Source: Dysgonomonas sp. 25 (GTDB taxonomy: Bacteria > Bacteroidota > Bacteroidia > Bacteroidales > Dysgonomonadaceae). Taken from it: DNA of 64,000 nucleotides. Numbering within the stretch: the stretch's first letter is position 1; the number at the start of each line of letters is the position of its first letter. A program made the translations under genes and the position numbers. The notes under the pieces were generated by a model. That model saw only the letters and a program-made list of their open reading frames with translations. It did no database searches and was not told where the DNA came from. The stretch covers positions 248,001-312,000 of the forward strand of contig NZ_QVMN01000002.1 in assembly GCF_010501075.1 (NCBI RefSeq). The letters run 5' to 3'. Of this stretch, positions 41,898 to 52,455 are shown in pieces.

Positions 41898-44800
41898 TCA
41901 TGATTCTCTTTTCTTATATATTGATGGAAGTTCTCCATAAACGTCCTTGAAATATTTGGCAAATTGTTTTGGTGATAACCCAATTTTATATGCAATCTCG
42001 GAGACACTAAGCTGGCTCTTCTCAAGCAATTGTTTTCCTCTTTTAATGCGTATGGTACGGATGAATTCAATTGGGGACTTTCCGGTTATCATCATAAGCT
42101 TTTTGTACAAATGACCTCTGGTCATTCCAATGGCAGAACTAAGGTCTTCAACAGAAAAGTCTACTTTATCAATGTTCTCTTCTACGAGTGTTATTGCTTT
42201 GCTAATTAATTGCTCATCCAAAGAGCTTATCGTAATCTCATTGGGTTCTACCTCTATTGTCTTGAATTTTTGATGGTTATTCTTACCCCATTCCAACAGT
42301 TTTTCGATCCGTAATAATAATATTTCGAGATTGAAAGGTTTGGTAATATAGTCATCAGCACCTTCTTTCAAACCGCTCAATACATGTTCGTCAGCAGTAC
42401 GCGCTGTCAGTAAAATAACCGGAATATGAGAAAAACGAAGGTCCCCTTTAATTTTATTACAAAGCTCAAGTCCATCCATTACGGGCATCATTACATCACT
42501 AATTACCATTCTCACTTGCTGCTGAGCCATTATAGCCAGTGCTTTTTTGCCGTTTGGAGCAGCAATGACAGGATAATGATCTTTTAAACAATCAATAATA
42601 AATTGCCTGAAATCGTCATTGTCTTCCACCACCAGAATTGGATATTCATTGCTGAGGTCTTCAGTACCCTCTGTTTTGCTGTTCTCTTCGTTTTCGATAC
42701 CTATATATTCTTCAACAGTTTCGGTAATTGGCAATGTTACAATGAAAACAGAGCCTTGGGGGGTATTATCTCTCACTTCTATATCACCGCCATGCATATT
42801 GACATATTCTTTTACGATATGTAGACCGATGCCGCTTCCTATATAAGCCGAAGCATTTGTCTCCTGATAAAATCTCTCGAAAATGTGGCTTTTAGTCTCT
42901 TCCCGAATCCCAATCCCAGTATCGGCTACTTGTATTCTTACACTTTCGCCAAGCGTACTTGTAACTTTATCCAGAGTAACAGTTATGCTTCCATTGTCAA
43001 TATTGAACTTGAAGGCATTCGACAGTAAGTTCATAAAAATGCGTCGTATCTTATTCCTGTCAAAATCCATTTCAATAGACGAAGCTTTCGAAATCAGCTT
43101 GATTTGTATCCCTTTCTTATTAGAATATGGTTCAAATGAACTGCATATCTCTTTGATGAATTCCAATAAGTTGCCGTGAGAAAGATTAAGCTCTGCCTTC
43201 CCATTCTCAAGCCTTCTCAGGTCTAATAATTGATTCACTTCACTCATCAGGATCAAGGCATTGCGGTGCATCAATTTCAAGTCCTCTTTAGCTTGATTTT
43301 CGGACACAGGCGATGATATAAGCTTCTCCAAAGGGCTGATGATAAGGGATAATGGCGTGCGCAAATCATGGCTCACATTTGTGAAAAAACGCATCTTGGC
43401 TTCATCCATCTCATGTTGTTGAGCCATTTCCATTTCTAATTTTTGCATCCGTATTTTAAACTTATCTTTTCTGCGCATATATATTATTATGGCAATAATG
43501 ATAACACAGAAGAGAATAACATACAAGATATAAGCTGGTACAGACAGCCAGAAAGGAGGGTTAATATGAATCAGTAATGAAGCGTGTTTATTATCCTGAT
43601 GTCCGTTGTTATTAACTATTTTGACCTGTAGATCATAGGTGCCGGGAGATAGCTCATTGAAATGAATGGTATTTCCACTGAGCCTGATCCATTCGGCTTC
43701 ATCTCCCAAACGGTATGCGAATATTGCCTTATGCAATGACTGATAGTCTAAAGATGAAACATCGAGCGAGAAATTATTATTGGAATAGTCCAGATAAATT
43801 TCGTCAAGGAGCTGAATATTCTTGTGCAATATAATGCCTCCGCCATTTATCGATTCACCAACTTCAATTCTCTTGTTTGCAATATATAATGCTGTAAATT
43901 CTACCTTGGCTCTATAGAGATTGTTGGGTATAGATTCGGGAAATGCTTCGATATAACCACCAATTCCTCCCATAAGTATCTCGCCGTTTTTGCTGCACCA
44001 GAGCGAATGGTTGTTAAAGGCAATATCACCCAGTCCATCTTCTTCGTAATAACGATAGCACCTGAAGGTAGGCATAGGCGACATCGGATCATTTATAACC
44101 ACAACGTGTGTAACGCCCAGATCGGTTGTAATCCATATATTCTTATTGTGGTCTTCGGCAATCGCTTTGATAAAGTTGTGAGACAATCCATTATCGGTAT
44201 TCAAATAGATAATCGAATCTCTTGCCTCATCAAAGACCGATATTCCTTTTTTACCTCCTATCCACAATAACCCCCTGCTATCCCTGTACAGGCAATTTAT
44301 AAAAGAATCGGCAAGAGATTGCCTTTCATCGGCAGTACCCGATATCTGGGAAATCTGACGGGAATATGTATCCATTACGCAAAGTCCGGCAGAAGTACCT
44401 ATATACAATTTTTGCCCATACTGGCAATATAGGTCTGTAATACTACTCGATTGTAGCGGCGTTCCCTCTACGGTATAACTCGAAAATGTTCCACTCGTAT
44501 CGTAGCAATACAACCCCTTAACGACTGTCCCGATCCAGATATTGCCGGCTTTATCCTCATCGATACTCCGTATATATTTCATTGGGTTCTCTATTCCGTC
44601 CGTTTCATCATAGCTGAGATTCACAAATCTGCCTTTGTCATAGAAACAGACTCCTCCTCCATAAGTGCCAAACCAAATCCTTCCTTTAGAATCCAAGAAA
44701 GAACAAACGATAAGATTCTCGGGAATATCACCATTACGAAAATTAAAATTTATATGCCTCTCGGTAGAAGCTTCTACTTTAGTAATACCTTCGCCATCAG

Positions 44801-45869
44801 AGCCTAACCATAAATTGCCTTCCCGGTCTTCCAATACACAACTGATATCGTCTTGTTCGGATATATTATACCTTCTGAAAAAAGTATTGTCGAGAGATGC
44901 ATAAGCAACACCTCTTTTACTTGTTCCTACCCACATAATGTTTTGTTTGTCGTGATAGAAACACTTTATATGGTTAGACGGTATCGAAAATTGCCTGTTT
45001 TGTTTATAAGTGATTGCCGAATATTGGTTGGTGCTAGTATTATAAACTGTTATACCTGCATTATCTGTTCCAATCCAGATGTTTCCTTTGCTATCGTCTA
45101 TCACGCATGTTACAAAATTATAATCTCGATTATTCCTATCCTTGAAGGTTTTCAGCTTTTTTGCCTTTGGGTTGTAGTATTTCAGCGCATCCTCGGGAGA
45201 ATGCTCGGTATAAAACCATAAATTATACGCATAATCGAGGTACATTCTGTGCCGCGAATAGGTTGACAATGGTATGGAAGTTTCATGCAATATTTTCCCC
45301 GATTCAAAATCAATCTTCTTTACCTGCCCATTTGTAAATAATATATAGGCATGGCCGTCGCGGCATTCTAACCATTTTATGCTTTCATCCACAGATAGTT
45401 GGAATCGGAGTTGCTTTTGTTTTGAATAATCATGGTAAATCAATGTACTTCCATCGGAGCACCACAAATTTTTATCGTGGTCGACAAATAATGTTGCTAT
45501 TTTTTCAGCAATATTTAATTCTTGTAATACCGGGCTGATGTCTTTTTCTATTATATCCTTTTCGCGGTTGTACAGGAAATAGTTTTCACCAGCCTGTATC
45601 CACATATTCTTATTGGCATCCTCACTGATATAATAAGTATCGTTTCCTTGAGGAGCGATTGGATAGTACTTGAAATTATAGCCATCATAACGGCTCAGGC
45701 CATTCGTCGTAATAAACCACATGAAGCCATAATCATCCTGTAATACATCATGTATATAATTGTCATATACCCCGTTTTTCACATCCAGCGTGCTAAAGTT
45801 GACCCCTTCGTAAGGATAAATATATATGCATATGATGCTGAGGCATAAGATTGATATATATCTTTTCAT
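41898..45869 (-). CDS. Hybrid two-component system regulator of the galactomannan locus (HTCS2)
   Basis: A 1323-residue sensor, kinase and transcription factor, divergent from the susC it probably controls. A short signal segment (1-22) precedes propeller repeats such as NIWIGTDNAGITVYN and NLWLGSDGEGITKVE (about 25-690), a Y_Y_Y domain (about 700-765) and a membrane helix (about 775-800). The kinase has His834 in VSHDLRTPL and the G-box GSGIGLHIVKEY. The receiver has Asp1125 in ISDVMMPVMDG. The C-terminus (about 1220-1323) is an AraC-type HTH with ELPSIYKKRES at its end. The signal is presumably a manno-oligosaccharide, inferred from the GH26/GH130 genes it faces. Confidence 0.95.
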   Translation of the reverse strand: MKRYISILCLSIICIYIYPYEGVNFSTLDVKNGVYDNYIHDVLQDDYGFMWFITTNGLSRYDGYNFKYYPIAPQGNDTYYISEDANKNMWIQAGENYFLYNREKDIIEKDISPVLQELNIAEKIATLFVDHDKNLWCSDGSTLIYHDYSKQKQLRFQLSVDESIKWLECRDGHAYILFTNGQVKKIDFESGKILHETSIPLSTYSRHRMYLDYAYNLWFYTEHSPEDALKYYNPKAKKLKTFKDRNNRDYNFVTCVIDDSKGNIWIGTDNAGITVYNTSTNQYSAITYKQNRQFSIPSNHIKCFYHDKQNIMWVGTSKRGVAYASLDNTFFRRYNISEQDDISCVLEDREGNLWLGSDGEGITKVEASTERHINFNFRNGDIPENLIVCSFLDSKGRIWFGTYGGGVCFYDKGRFVNLSYDETDGIENPMKYIRSIDEDKAGNIWIGTVVKGLYCYDTSGTFSSYTVEGTPLQSSSITDLYCQYGQKLYIGTSAGLCVMDTYSRQISQISGTADERQSLADSFINCLYRDSRGLLWIGGKKGISVFDEARDSIIYLNTDNGLSHNFIKAIAEDHNKNIWITTDLGVTHVVVINDPMSPMPTFRCYRYYEEDGLGDIAFNNHSLWCSKNGEILMGGIGGYIEAFPESIPNNLYRAKVEFTALYIANKRIEVGESINGGGIILHKNIQLLDEIYLDYSNNNFSLDVSSLDYQSLHKAIFAYRLGDEAEWIRLSGNTIHFNELSPGTYDLQVKIVNNNGHQDNKHASLLIHINPPFWLSVPAYILYVILFCVIIIAIIIYMRRKDKFKIRMQKLEMEMAQQHEMDEAKMRFFTNVSHDLRTPLSLIISPLEKLISSPVSENQAKEDLKLMHRNALILMSEVNQLLDLRRLENGKAELNLSHGNLLEFIKEICSSFEPYSNKKGIQIKLISKASSIEMDFDRNKIRRIFMNLLSNAFKFNIDNGSITVTLDKVTSTLGESVRIQVADTGIGIREETKSHIFERFYQETNASAYIGSGIGLHIVKEYVNMHGGDIEVRDNTPQGSVFIVTLPITETVEEYIGIENEENSKTEGTEDLSNEYPILVVEDNDDFRQFIIDCLKDHYPVIAAPNGKKALAIMAQQQVRMVISDVMMPVMDGLELCNKIKGDLRFSHIPVILLTARTADEHVLSGLKEGADDYITKPFNLEILLLRIEKLLEWGKNNHQKFKTIEVEPNEITISSLDEQLISKAITLVEENIDKVDFSVEDLSSAIGMTRGHLYKKLMMITGKSPIEFIRTIRIKRGKQLLEKSQLSVSEIAYKIGLSPKQFAKYFKDVYGELPSIYKKRES

Positions 45870-45941
45870 GCGATATTAGTATGTGAATAATTATTACTGC
45901 AAATAAAGATAATATTTTAAAACATGATCAAACTTCCCTTG

Positions 45942-45971
45942 TGTATCAAAATACCTCTTGATTTGTATCAA
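45942..45971. promoter_or_regulatory. TGTATCAA direct repeat, 22 bp apart (candidate HTCS2 site)
   Basis: TGTATCAA occurs at 45942-45949 and again at 45964-45971, an offset of exactly 22 bases, or two helical turns. It lies in the 400-base region between the divergent HTCS2 and susC genes, nearer to HTCS2. Confidence 0.5.
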
Positions 45972-46054
45972 TTGCTTAGAAATATAAAATAAATTAGTAT
46001 ACCCCTGAACTTTTTTTCTACTTTAAATTCATTCAGAATCAAGATATCTCCTTT

Positions 46055-46083
46055 TGTATTCAATAACTATCTCTTTTGTATTC
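46055..46083. promoter_or_regulatory. TGTATTC direct repeat, 22 bp apart (candidate HTCS2 site)
   Basis: CTTTTGTATTC occurs at 46051-46061 and 46073-46083; the TGTATTC cores are 22 bases apart. The core differs from the first pair only at the end (TGTATC versus TGTATT), so four half-sites share one word and one step. Confidence 0.5.
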
Positions 46084-46193
46084 TGAAACATATAGGATAC
46101 TTCTGTAATTCATTTGGGAAGTTAGATATGTGAAAAGTTATTCATATTTGTAATGGAATCATAATACTATGTCGAATCAAGTCTTGTACTTTG

Positions 46194-46205
46194 ATCTTAT
46201 AAGAT
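46194..46205. promoter_or_regulatory. Perfect 12-bp palindrome upstream of susC2
   Basis: ATCTTATAAGAT lies 64 bases before the susC2 ATG, directly after a TTTG (46190-46193). It may be part of the promoter. No clean -7 element follows at the standard distance; CATATTTG at 46143-46150 is the closest match. Confidence 0.3.
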
Positions 46206-46269
46206 AAGTCCGAGTATAGATATGATAGAAGAATAAAAAATTACATTGTTAATAGTTAATATCTACATT

Positions 46270-49200
46270 ATGAACAAAATCCTTTATTTTTTAATCCTGT
46301 TTTGTGCTGTACCTGTCATGATAAATGCACAATCATTGGAAATTACAGGTAAAGTTACAGATGCACTCGACAATTCTCCTTTGCCGGGAGTAACCGTGCA
46401 AGTGCAGAACAAATCTGCAACCCAAACTAATTTGGATGGTACTTATGTCATTAAAGCAGATGCAGGTGACATCATTACCTATTCTTTTCTGGGTATGGCA
46501 TCGCGCTCTGTTACAGTAAAATCCGAGAAAGTTATTAATATAGCTTTGTCGGAAGATAATGTTGCACTGGACGAAGTGGTGGTCGTTGGATATGGTACTG
46601 TAAAGAAAAGAGATCTTTCCGGTTCTGTAAGCCAGATTAAGACATCAGAGATCTTAAAAGGAAATCCATCGCCAAGTATCAATCAGGCTCTGCAAGGGCG
46701 ATTGGCCGGAGTAGTAGTTAGTCAGAATGATGGTGCACCGGGTGCCGGTATCAGTATACAAGTGCGGGGTGTTAACTCTTTCTCTACAAATACGCAGCCT
46801 CTCTATATTGTAGATGGAATACCCTATGACGTAGCATCTATGCCATCGAGCAGTGCTAACGAAAACAACAATCAGACTTCTAATGCATTAGCCGCAATCA
46901 ACCCGAATGATATTGAGTCTATTGAAGTGCTGAAAGATGCCTCTGCGACTGCAATATACGGTTCGCGGGGTGCAAATGGTGTCGTGCTTATCACAACGAA
47001 GAAAGGAGAAAAAGGAAATGATAAAATTGAATTTACCTCCAACTTCAGTGTATCTACGATTGGTAAAAAAGTCAAAATGCTGAATCCTTACACGTATGCC
47101 AACTACATCAACGAGCAAACCGTAAACAGTGCATATTATGAAGGTATTGCCTACTCCAATTTACCATATTCAGGGACATGGAATTATCAAAAAGATAATA
47201 GTGGTGCGATTATAACTTCGACCGGCAAATATAACCCGTCGCCGGACGATTTTAAGAATCCGGGTATCTATACAGATATATATGGAAATCAAACATCGGT
47301 TGAAGGAACAGATTGGCAAGATGAAATCTATCAAACAAGCTTTTCGCAGGAATATAATCTTTCTATCTCGGGAGGAAGTGACAAAGGCTGGCACTCATTT
47401 TCAGGGAACTTTTTAGATCAGCAGGGATTTATCAAAAACTCCGGATATAAACGTTACTCTTTGCGCACGAATATAGGACGCAGGGTTAGGAATTGGGTAG
47501 AGTTAGGCATGAATATCAGCTACACAAATTCGACTACCGACTTTTCCAAATCCAATTCTTATGACTATGGAATTATTCGTTCCGCATTAATATTCCCTCC
47601 GACATACGCATCGAATGTGGGACCGGATGTATCGGACGAATTGAACTGGCTGGCTTCCAATCCTTCTATATATGTAAATACAGCAAAAGACCAATTGAAG
47701 TCGAGCAATATATTCAGCTCTTCCTATGCCGAATTAAAGTTTACCGATTATTTGAAATTCCGTCAGAACCTCGGGCTTGGATATTCAAACAACAATAGAG
47801 GAACCTACTATAACCGGCACACGCAGGAAGGCCGCCCTCCTGTGAATGGCAGAGCGGGACAAAGCGATAGCTGGTGGCAAAGCACAACTGCCGAATCGAT
47901 AGTGACCTTTAGCAAGACTTTCAAAGAAATACATTCAGTAAATGCAGTTGCCGGATTCACTTACGAACAATCGGACTATGGTGGCAAATCCATCACGGCA
48001 TCTAATTTCCCTACAGATATTACACAGGATTTCGACATCTCTCAAGGTTTGTCTCAGGATACCCCTACAAGCAATAGAGGAAGAAGTTCGCTTGTGTCGC
48101 TTCTCGGACGCGTAAACTATTCGTACAAAGGGAAATATATTGCTACAGCATCATTCCGCCGCGATGGTTCAAGCAAGTTCATCACAGGAAACAAATTTGC
48201 CAACTTTGCATCCGGGGCGCTGGCATGGCGTGTATCAGACGAAGAATTTATTAAGAAACTCAATTTCTTCGACAACCTGAAATTACGCTTGAGCTACGGT
48301 CAGACAGGTAATCAAGGTATAAACTCTTACCAAAGTCAGGCTTATCTTGCTACAGCCAATTATCCTTACGGGGGTAGTCTCTCAAGCGGATTTGCAGAAG
48401 TCGATTGGAGGGGAGCATTGAATCCTGACCTGAAATGGGAAACAACCGACCAGTATAACATCGGATTAGATATTTCTATATTGAAAGGGCGCCTCAATTT
48501 TACAGCCGATTATTACTTTAAAAAGACGAATGACTTGCTGCAAAGTGTAAGCATCCCGTCGAGTACAGGGTTTGCCAATATGTGGGCCAATACCGGATGG
48601 GTTAAAAATGAAGGTCTGGAACTTAGTGCAAAATTCTATGCTCTCACCGGGCCAACATTCAAATGGGATATTGATGCCAATATATCGTTCAATAAAAATA
48701 CCATTGGTGGATTAAAAGGAGATCAGTTCGCAGCACGTCTCTGGTATCAGAAGGAAGAGATATTTATCCAGCGAAACGGAAAGCCTATCGGAGCAATGTT
48801 CGGCTTTGTTGAGGATGGAATTTATAATAACGAGGCCGAAGTGATGGCAGATCCGGTGAATAAAGGATTATCCAATCCAACAAGTATGGTCGGCGAAGTT
48901 AAATATCGCGATATAAACGGAGATGGCGAGATAACAAATGCCGACAGGGTAATAATAGGTGATGCCAATCCTGATTATGTTTTTGGGATAACAAATAACT
49001 TCAGCTGGAAAAACTTTACATTGAGTTTCTTCCTTCAGGGAGTTGTGGGTAACGATATATTTAACGGTAACCTGCTCGATGTGACAATGGGTAACATTGG
49101 CAATATCCCGGTGTCGGCTTACAATAGCAGATGGACGCCCGAAAACAAAGCCAACGCTAAATGGCCTAAGGCAATCGCCTCATACAACCGCGTGTGGAGG

Positions 49201-49461
49201 GTATCGGACAGATATGTGGAAGATGGTAGCTATGTGAGACTGAAAAACATAAACATCGGTTATAATTTCAAACCTAAGTTCAAAGGTGTCGATAACCTGT
49301 ATATATATGCCAGCGCAACAAACCTCTTCACAATAACAGACTATAGCTGGTTCGACCCGGATGTAAATGCTTTTGGCGGGGATGCTTCCAGACGAGGTGT
49401 CGATATATATTCGTATCCAAGTAGCCGTACATTCTCTCTTGGATTCAAAGTAGACTTTTAA
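46270..49461 (+). CDS. SusC-type TonB-dependent transporter, galactomannan locus
   Basis: An outer-membrane importer for manno-oligosaccharides, 1063 residues from the ATG at 46270. A TTG 24 bases upstream is in frame, but the signal peptide begins MNKILYFLILFCAVPVMINAQ at the ATG. Carboxypeptidase-like domain from LEITGKVTDALDNSPLPGV, TonB-box-like ALDEVVVVGYGTVKKRD, plug with IQVRGVNSFSTNTQPLYIVDG and LKDASATAIYGSRGANGVVL, then the barrel ending in GFKVDF. It is divergent from HTCS2 and 24 bases before susD. Confidence 0.96.
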   Translation: MNKILYFLILFCAVPVMINAQSLEITGKVTDALDNSPLPGVTVQVQNKSATQTNLDGTYVIKADAGDIITYSFLGMASRSVTVKSEKVINIALSEDNVALDEVVVVGYGTVKKRDLSGSVSQIKTSEILKGNPSPSINQALQGRLAGVVVSQNDGAPGAGISIQVRGVNSFSTNTQPLYIVDGIPYDVASMPSSSANENNNQTSNALAAINPNDIESIEVLKDASATAIYGSRGANGVVLITTKKGEKGNDKIEFTSNFSVSTIGKKVKMLNPYTYANYINEQTVNSAYYEGIAYSNLPYSGTWNYQKDNSGAIITSTGKYNPSPDDFKNPGIYTDIYGNQTSVEGTDWQDEIYQTSFSQEYNLSISGGSDKGWHSFSGNFLDQQGFIKNSGYKRYSLRTNIGRRVRNWVELGMNISYTNSTTDFSKSNSYDYGIIRSALIFPPTYASNVGPDVSDELNWLASNPSIYVNTAKDQLKSSNIFSSSYAELKFTDYLKFRQNLGLGYSNNNRGTYYNRHTQEGRPPVNGRAGQSDSWWQSTTAESIVTFSKTFKEIHSVNAVAGFTYEQSDYGGKSITASNFPTDITQDFDISQGLSQDTPTSNRGRSSLVSLLGRVNYSYKGKYIATASFRRDGSSKFITGNKFANFASGALAWRVSDEEFIKKLNFFDNLKLRLSYGQTGNQGINSYQSQAYLATANYPYGGSLSSGFAEVDWRGALNPDLKWETTDQYNIGLDISILKGRLNFTADYYFKKTNDLLQSVSIPSSTGFANMWANTGWVKNEGLELSAKFYALTGPTFKWDIDANISFNKNTIGGLKGDQFAARLWYQKEEIFIQRNGKPIGAMFGFVEDGIYNNEAEVMADPVNKGLSNPTSMVGEVKYRDINGDGEITNADRVIIGDANPDYVFGITNNFSWKNFTLSFFLQGVVGNDIFNGNLLDVTMGNIGNIPVSAYNSRWTPENKANAKWPKAIASYNRVWRVSDRYVEDGSYVRLKNINIGYNFKPKFKGVDNLYIYASATNLFTITDYSWFDPDVNAFGGDASRRGVDIYSYPSSRTFSLGFKVDF

Positions 49462-49485
49462 TAACCATAGAAATACACATAAACA

Positions 49486-51258
49486 ATGAAAAATAAAATA
49501 ATACATATATTCAAACTATTCTGTATAGCAGGATTGTTTGCCATAGTCTCCACTTCTTGTGAAGATATGATAGAAGAGAAAAAATATGATTTCATTCAGC
49601 CCGAAGATATAGAAGATTCTGACGATGGAGCCAACCAATGGGTGACAGGCGTTTACAGTAAGCTATCAGACGATATTTTCAGATGGTCGGTATTTCCATC
49701 GGTATTGGAATTCGATTGCGATTATATGACAGGTCCCGACTGGTCTTTCGGCTCGTTTGGTGCAGGAAACTTCCAGTCGTCGGAGCATGCAACTACTATG
49801 TGGGAGAAATATTACAACCTTATCCACCGGGCAAATTATGCATTGGAGAACATTGATAAGATGCAGCATGTCTCCGAGAGACATCGGAAAAATGTTGTTG
49901 GTGAATTGTATTTTCTTAAAGCCTATGCATACTTTTCTTTGGTGAGGGCTTATGGTGAAGTTCCTATTCGCAAAGCCTCTATCAATTCGGGGCTCGAAGA
50001 TCCGAATCAGCCTCGCCAATCTATTGAAAATGTTTATACGCACATTATCGAGCTATTGGCAGAAGCCCAGGATATGATGTATAAAAACACAGATGCCGGA
50101 TTTGTGGAAGGGAGAGCTTCAGCCGGTGCTGCTGCATCTTTGCTGGCGAAAGTATATATTACGATTGCATCTGCTTCCAAACCTGCGGGAGAACAAATAA
50201 AAGTACGAGGAGGGACACCTTTCGTAATGAACGCTAATGATAAAGTGTATACTAATCCTGTAACACTAATTGCTACCAAAGAACAGGTAAAGGGTTATGA
50301 AGGTTATGATTCGATGGAATATTTCAGACTCGCACGTGACAAAGCAAATGAAGTAATTACAGGAATATACGGGACATACGATTTATTACCTTTCGATGAC
50401 ATATGGACACAGTCGTCGAAAAATAAAGTGGAGCATATCTGGAGCCTGCAAACCATATCGGGCGATGCTAAATATGGAATGACATACCCGAATGCATATT
50501 GTGGAACAGTGAATGATGCTGGGTTCATCATTAACGGTCTATGGTGGGGATGTCGCGATCATTGGTACAAATTATTCGAGAGCAAAGACTTCCGTATAGA
50601 AAAAGGAGTAATGCACCGTTGGGTAAGAGAAGGTTCGGACAACACTTCCGATTGGAAAGGCGGATCATTCTATCCCGACAATGAAGAATGGCGTAAGAAA
50701 GCGGTTGGGTATACTGATGCATATGGTGTGTTTATACCACCGGTTGCACCATTCAATGATGGCAGAGAATACCGGAGTGATAAAAATGCAAGCTTCCTCG
50801 CATTCCTTACCAAATATTCTTATGTGACAGACAACAAGATAGAAAGAACCGATGCCAACTGGCCATTCCTGCGCTTTGCTGATGTACTACTTATATATGC
50901 TGAGGCTGCAAATGAGGCGAACAATGCCCCTACAAATGATGCTCTTGCCGCTTTGAATAAAGTACGTGTCCGTAGCAATGCTACTCCGAAAGTGTTGAGT
51001 GGAAGCGGGAATATAGGAACTCTTGTAGACTTCAGATCTGCTGTAATAGAAGAGCGGGCAATGGAATTGGCACTTGAGGGAGACAGACGATGGGATTTGA
51101 TCCGCTGGGGAATATATCTGCCCGTTATGAATGCAATCGGTGGTGTAGATGAAGTCAATGTGATGAAGAGCAGGCAAACCAAACACCTGTTATTCCCATT
51201 GCCAAAATCGGAAATGGATGCCAACAGTGCAATTACAGAGAATAATCCGGGATGGTAA
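49486..51258 (+). CDS. SusD-type glycan-binding lipoprotein, galactomannan locus
   Basis: A surface lipoprotein of 590 residues, partner of the adjacent SusC. Lipobox STSC (Cys25) followed by EDMIEEKK. Typical family parts are NVVGELYFLKAYAYFSLVRAYGEVPI (in pieces, near 135-165), the TPR helices with AAASLLAKVYITIASAS, and the C-terminal FLRFADVLLIYAEAANEA and ERAMELALEGDRRWDLIRWG. It should bind galactomannan or its fragments; specificity comes from context. Confidence 0.95.
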   Translation: MKNKIIHIFKLFCIAGLFAIVSTSCEDMIEEKKYDFIQPEDIEDSDDGANQWVTGVYSKLSDDIFRWSVFPSVLEFDCDYMTGPDWSFGSFGAGNFQSSEHATTMWEKYYNLIHRANYALENIDKMQHVSERHRKNVVGELYFLKAYAYFSLVRAYGEVPIRKASINSGLEDPNQPRQSIENVYTHIIELLAEAQDMMYKNTDAGFVEGRASAGAAASLLAKVYITIASASKPAGEQIKVRGGTPFVMNANDKVYTNPVTLIATKEQVKGYEGYDSMEYFRLARDKANEVITGIYGTYDLLPFDDIWTQSSKNKVEHIWSLQTISGDAKYGMTYPNAYCGTVNDAGFIINGLWWGCRDHWYKLFESKDFRIEKGVMHRWVREGSDNTSDWKGGSFYPDNEEWRKKAVGYTDAYGVFIPPVAPFNDGREYRSDKNASFLAFLTKYSYVTDNKIERTDANWPFLRFADVLLIYAEAANEANNAPTNDALAALNKVRVRSNATPKVLSGSGNIGTLVDFRSAVIEERAMELALEGDRRWDLIRWGIYLPVMNAIGGVDEVNVMKSRQTKHLLFPLPKSEMDANSAITENNPGW

Positions 51259-51282
51259 AATTAACCTAAAAACTAAAAACAA

Positions 51283-52440
51283 ATGAAAATCAAGAATATA
51301 ATATATGCATTATCTCTTACAGTTGTTGCTCTATTTGCAACCTCATGTAACGATATCGTAGATTACAATGATAATTGGGACAATCAGCTTTCATCTTATG
51401 GGTCTCCTTCGATAAGGAAAATAGCTACGCCTTACGATACTCTTACTGCTCTTTCTACGGGAGCATTAACCCAAATGATTATTATACAAGGAAATAACCT
51501 CACCGATGTGAAATCTATCTTGTTCAATGATGTAGAGGTCGATTTGTCTACAATCTATGCAATGAGGCATAAGATAACACTGTCTATTCCACGCATTTTA
51601 CCCGAGAATGTAACCAATACCCTCACAGTAGAAACAGAAAAGGGTATAACTACATTTCCTTTCGAGGTAACGATTCCCCCTTTGGTAGTCAAAGGCTTTT
51701 ATAATGAATTTGTTCAACCGGGAGATACGGCGCAGATAGTTGGAGATTTCCTCGACCTGTATGAAATAACAGAAGAACTTGGAACTTTCACCTTGAACGG
51801 CTCGGATGTCAAAGTCTTAGAATTTACAGACAAAAGCTTCAGTATAATCGTACCGGAGGGAACTCCTGATAATTCTGTATTCACATTATCCAGTCCGAAG
51901 CTTGATAATCCAATGAACTTTAAATACCGTGATTTCGGAATTCAAATATTGAACTATGAAGACTTGGGTAGCAATGGTATGTGGGCAGGTGGTGAATACG
52001 TTACTGACGGGACAAAGCCCGGAGACCCGGAACCTTTGGTTGGTAAATACACAAGATTTGCAGGTTCTTTCGGAGCATGGGCATGGACTAATGTATTTGG
52101 AGGTGGCTTCAACCTGAATGAAGCTGATATAGCCAATAACCCTCAGGATTATTATATAAAGTTCGAAATTCTGACAAAACAAGATAAGCCTATCAATGAT
52201 TTCGAAAAAATCATTATGCAGAATTTAGATTGGTATCCGAGTAGCGGCGGTCTGTCTTTCAATACATACGGAAAATGGATGACTATAACGCTGGAAGCTA
52301 CTGATGTATTCAAGGATAACAATGCTCCAACAAAATCGTCACTTGCCATGGGATGGAATGGTTTTGGCATAGTTCACCAGCCAGCTAATGAGGTATCACC
52401 GGATTTCAGTATATGTAACTTTCGTTTTATAAAGAAATAA
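51283..52440 (+). CDS. TIG-domain surface glycan-binding lipoprotein, galactomannan locus
   Basis: A non-catalytic lipoprotein of 385 residues, lipobox FATSC (Cys22) followed by NDIVDYND. One or two IPT/TIG Ig-like domains span about 45-210 (QMIIIQGNNLTDVKSILFNDVEV begins the first, in pieces). The C-terminal half (about 215-385) looks like a jelly-roll binding module rich in Trp: GSNGMWAGGEY, FGAWAWTNVFGGGF and MGWNGFGIVHQ. The position after susD and the layout match surface glycan-binding proteins in mannan loci. It is followed by a strong hairpin that may separate uptake from enzyme expression. Confidence 0.82.
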   Translation: MKIKNIIYALSLTVVALFATSCNDIVDYNDNWDNQLSSYGSPSIRKIATPYDTLTALSTGALTQMIIIQGNNLTDVKSILFNDVEVDLSTIYAMRHKITLSIPRILPENVTNTLTVETEKGITTFPFEVTIPPLVVKGFYNEFVQPGDTAQIVGDFLDLYEITEELGTFTLNGSDVKVLEFTDKSFSIIVPEGTPDNSVFTLSSPKLDNPMNFKYRDFGIQILNYEDLGSNGMWAGGEYVTDGTKPGDPEPLVGKYTRFAGSFGAWAWTNVFGGGFNLNEADIANNPQDYYIKFEILTKQDKPINDFEKIIMQNLDWYPSSGGLSFNTYGKWMTITLEATDVFKDNNAPTKSSLAMGWNGFGIVHQPANEVSPDFSICNFRFIKK

Positions 52441-52455
52441 AGTTTATTGGTTGTC

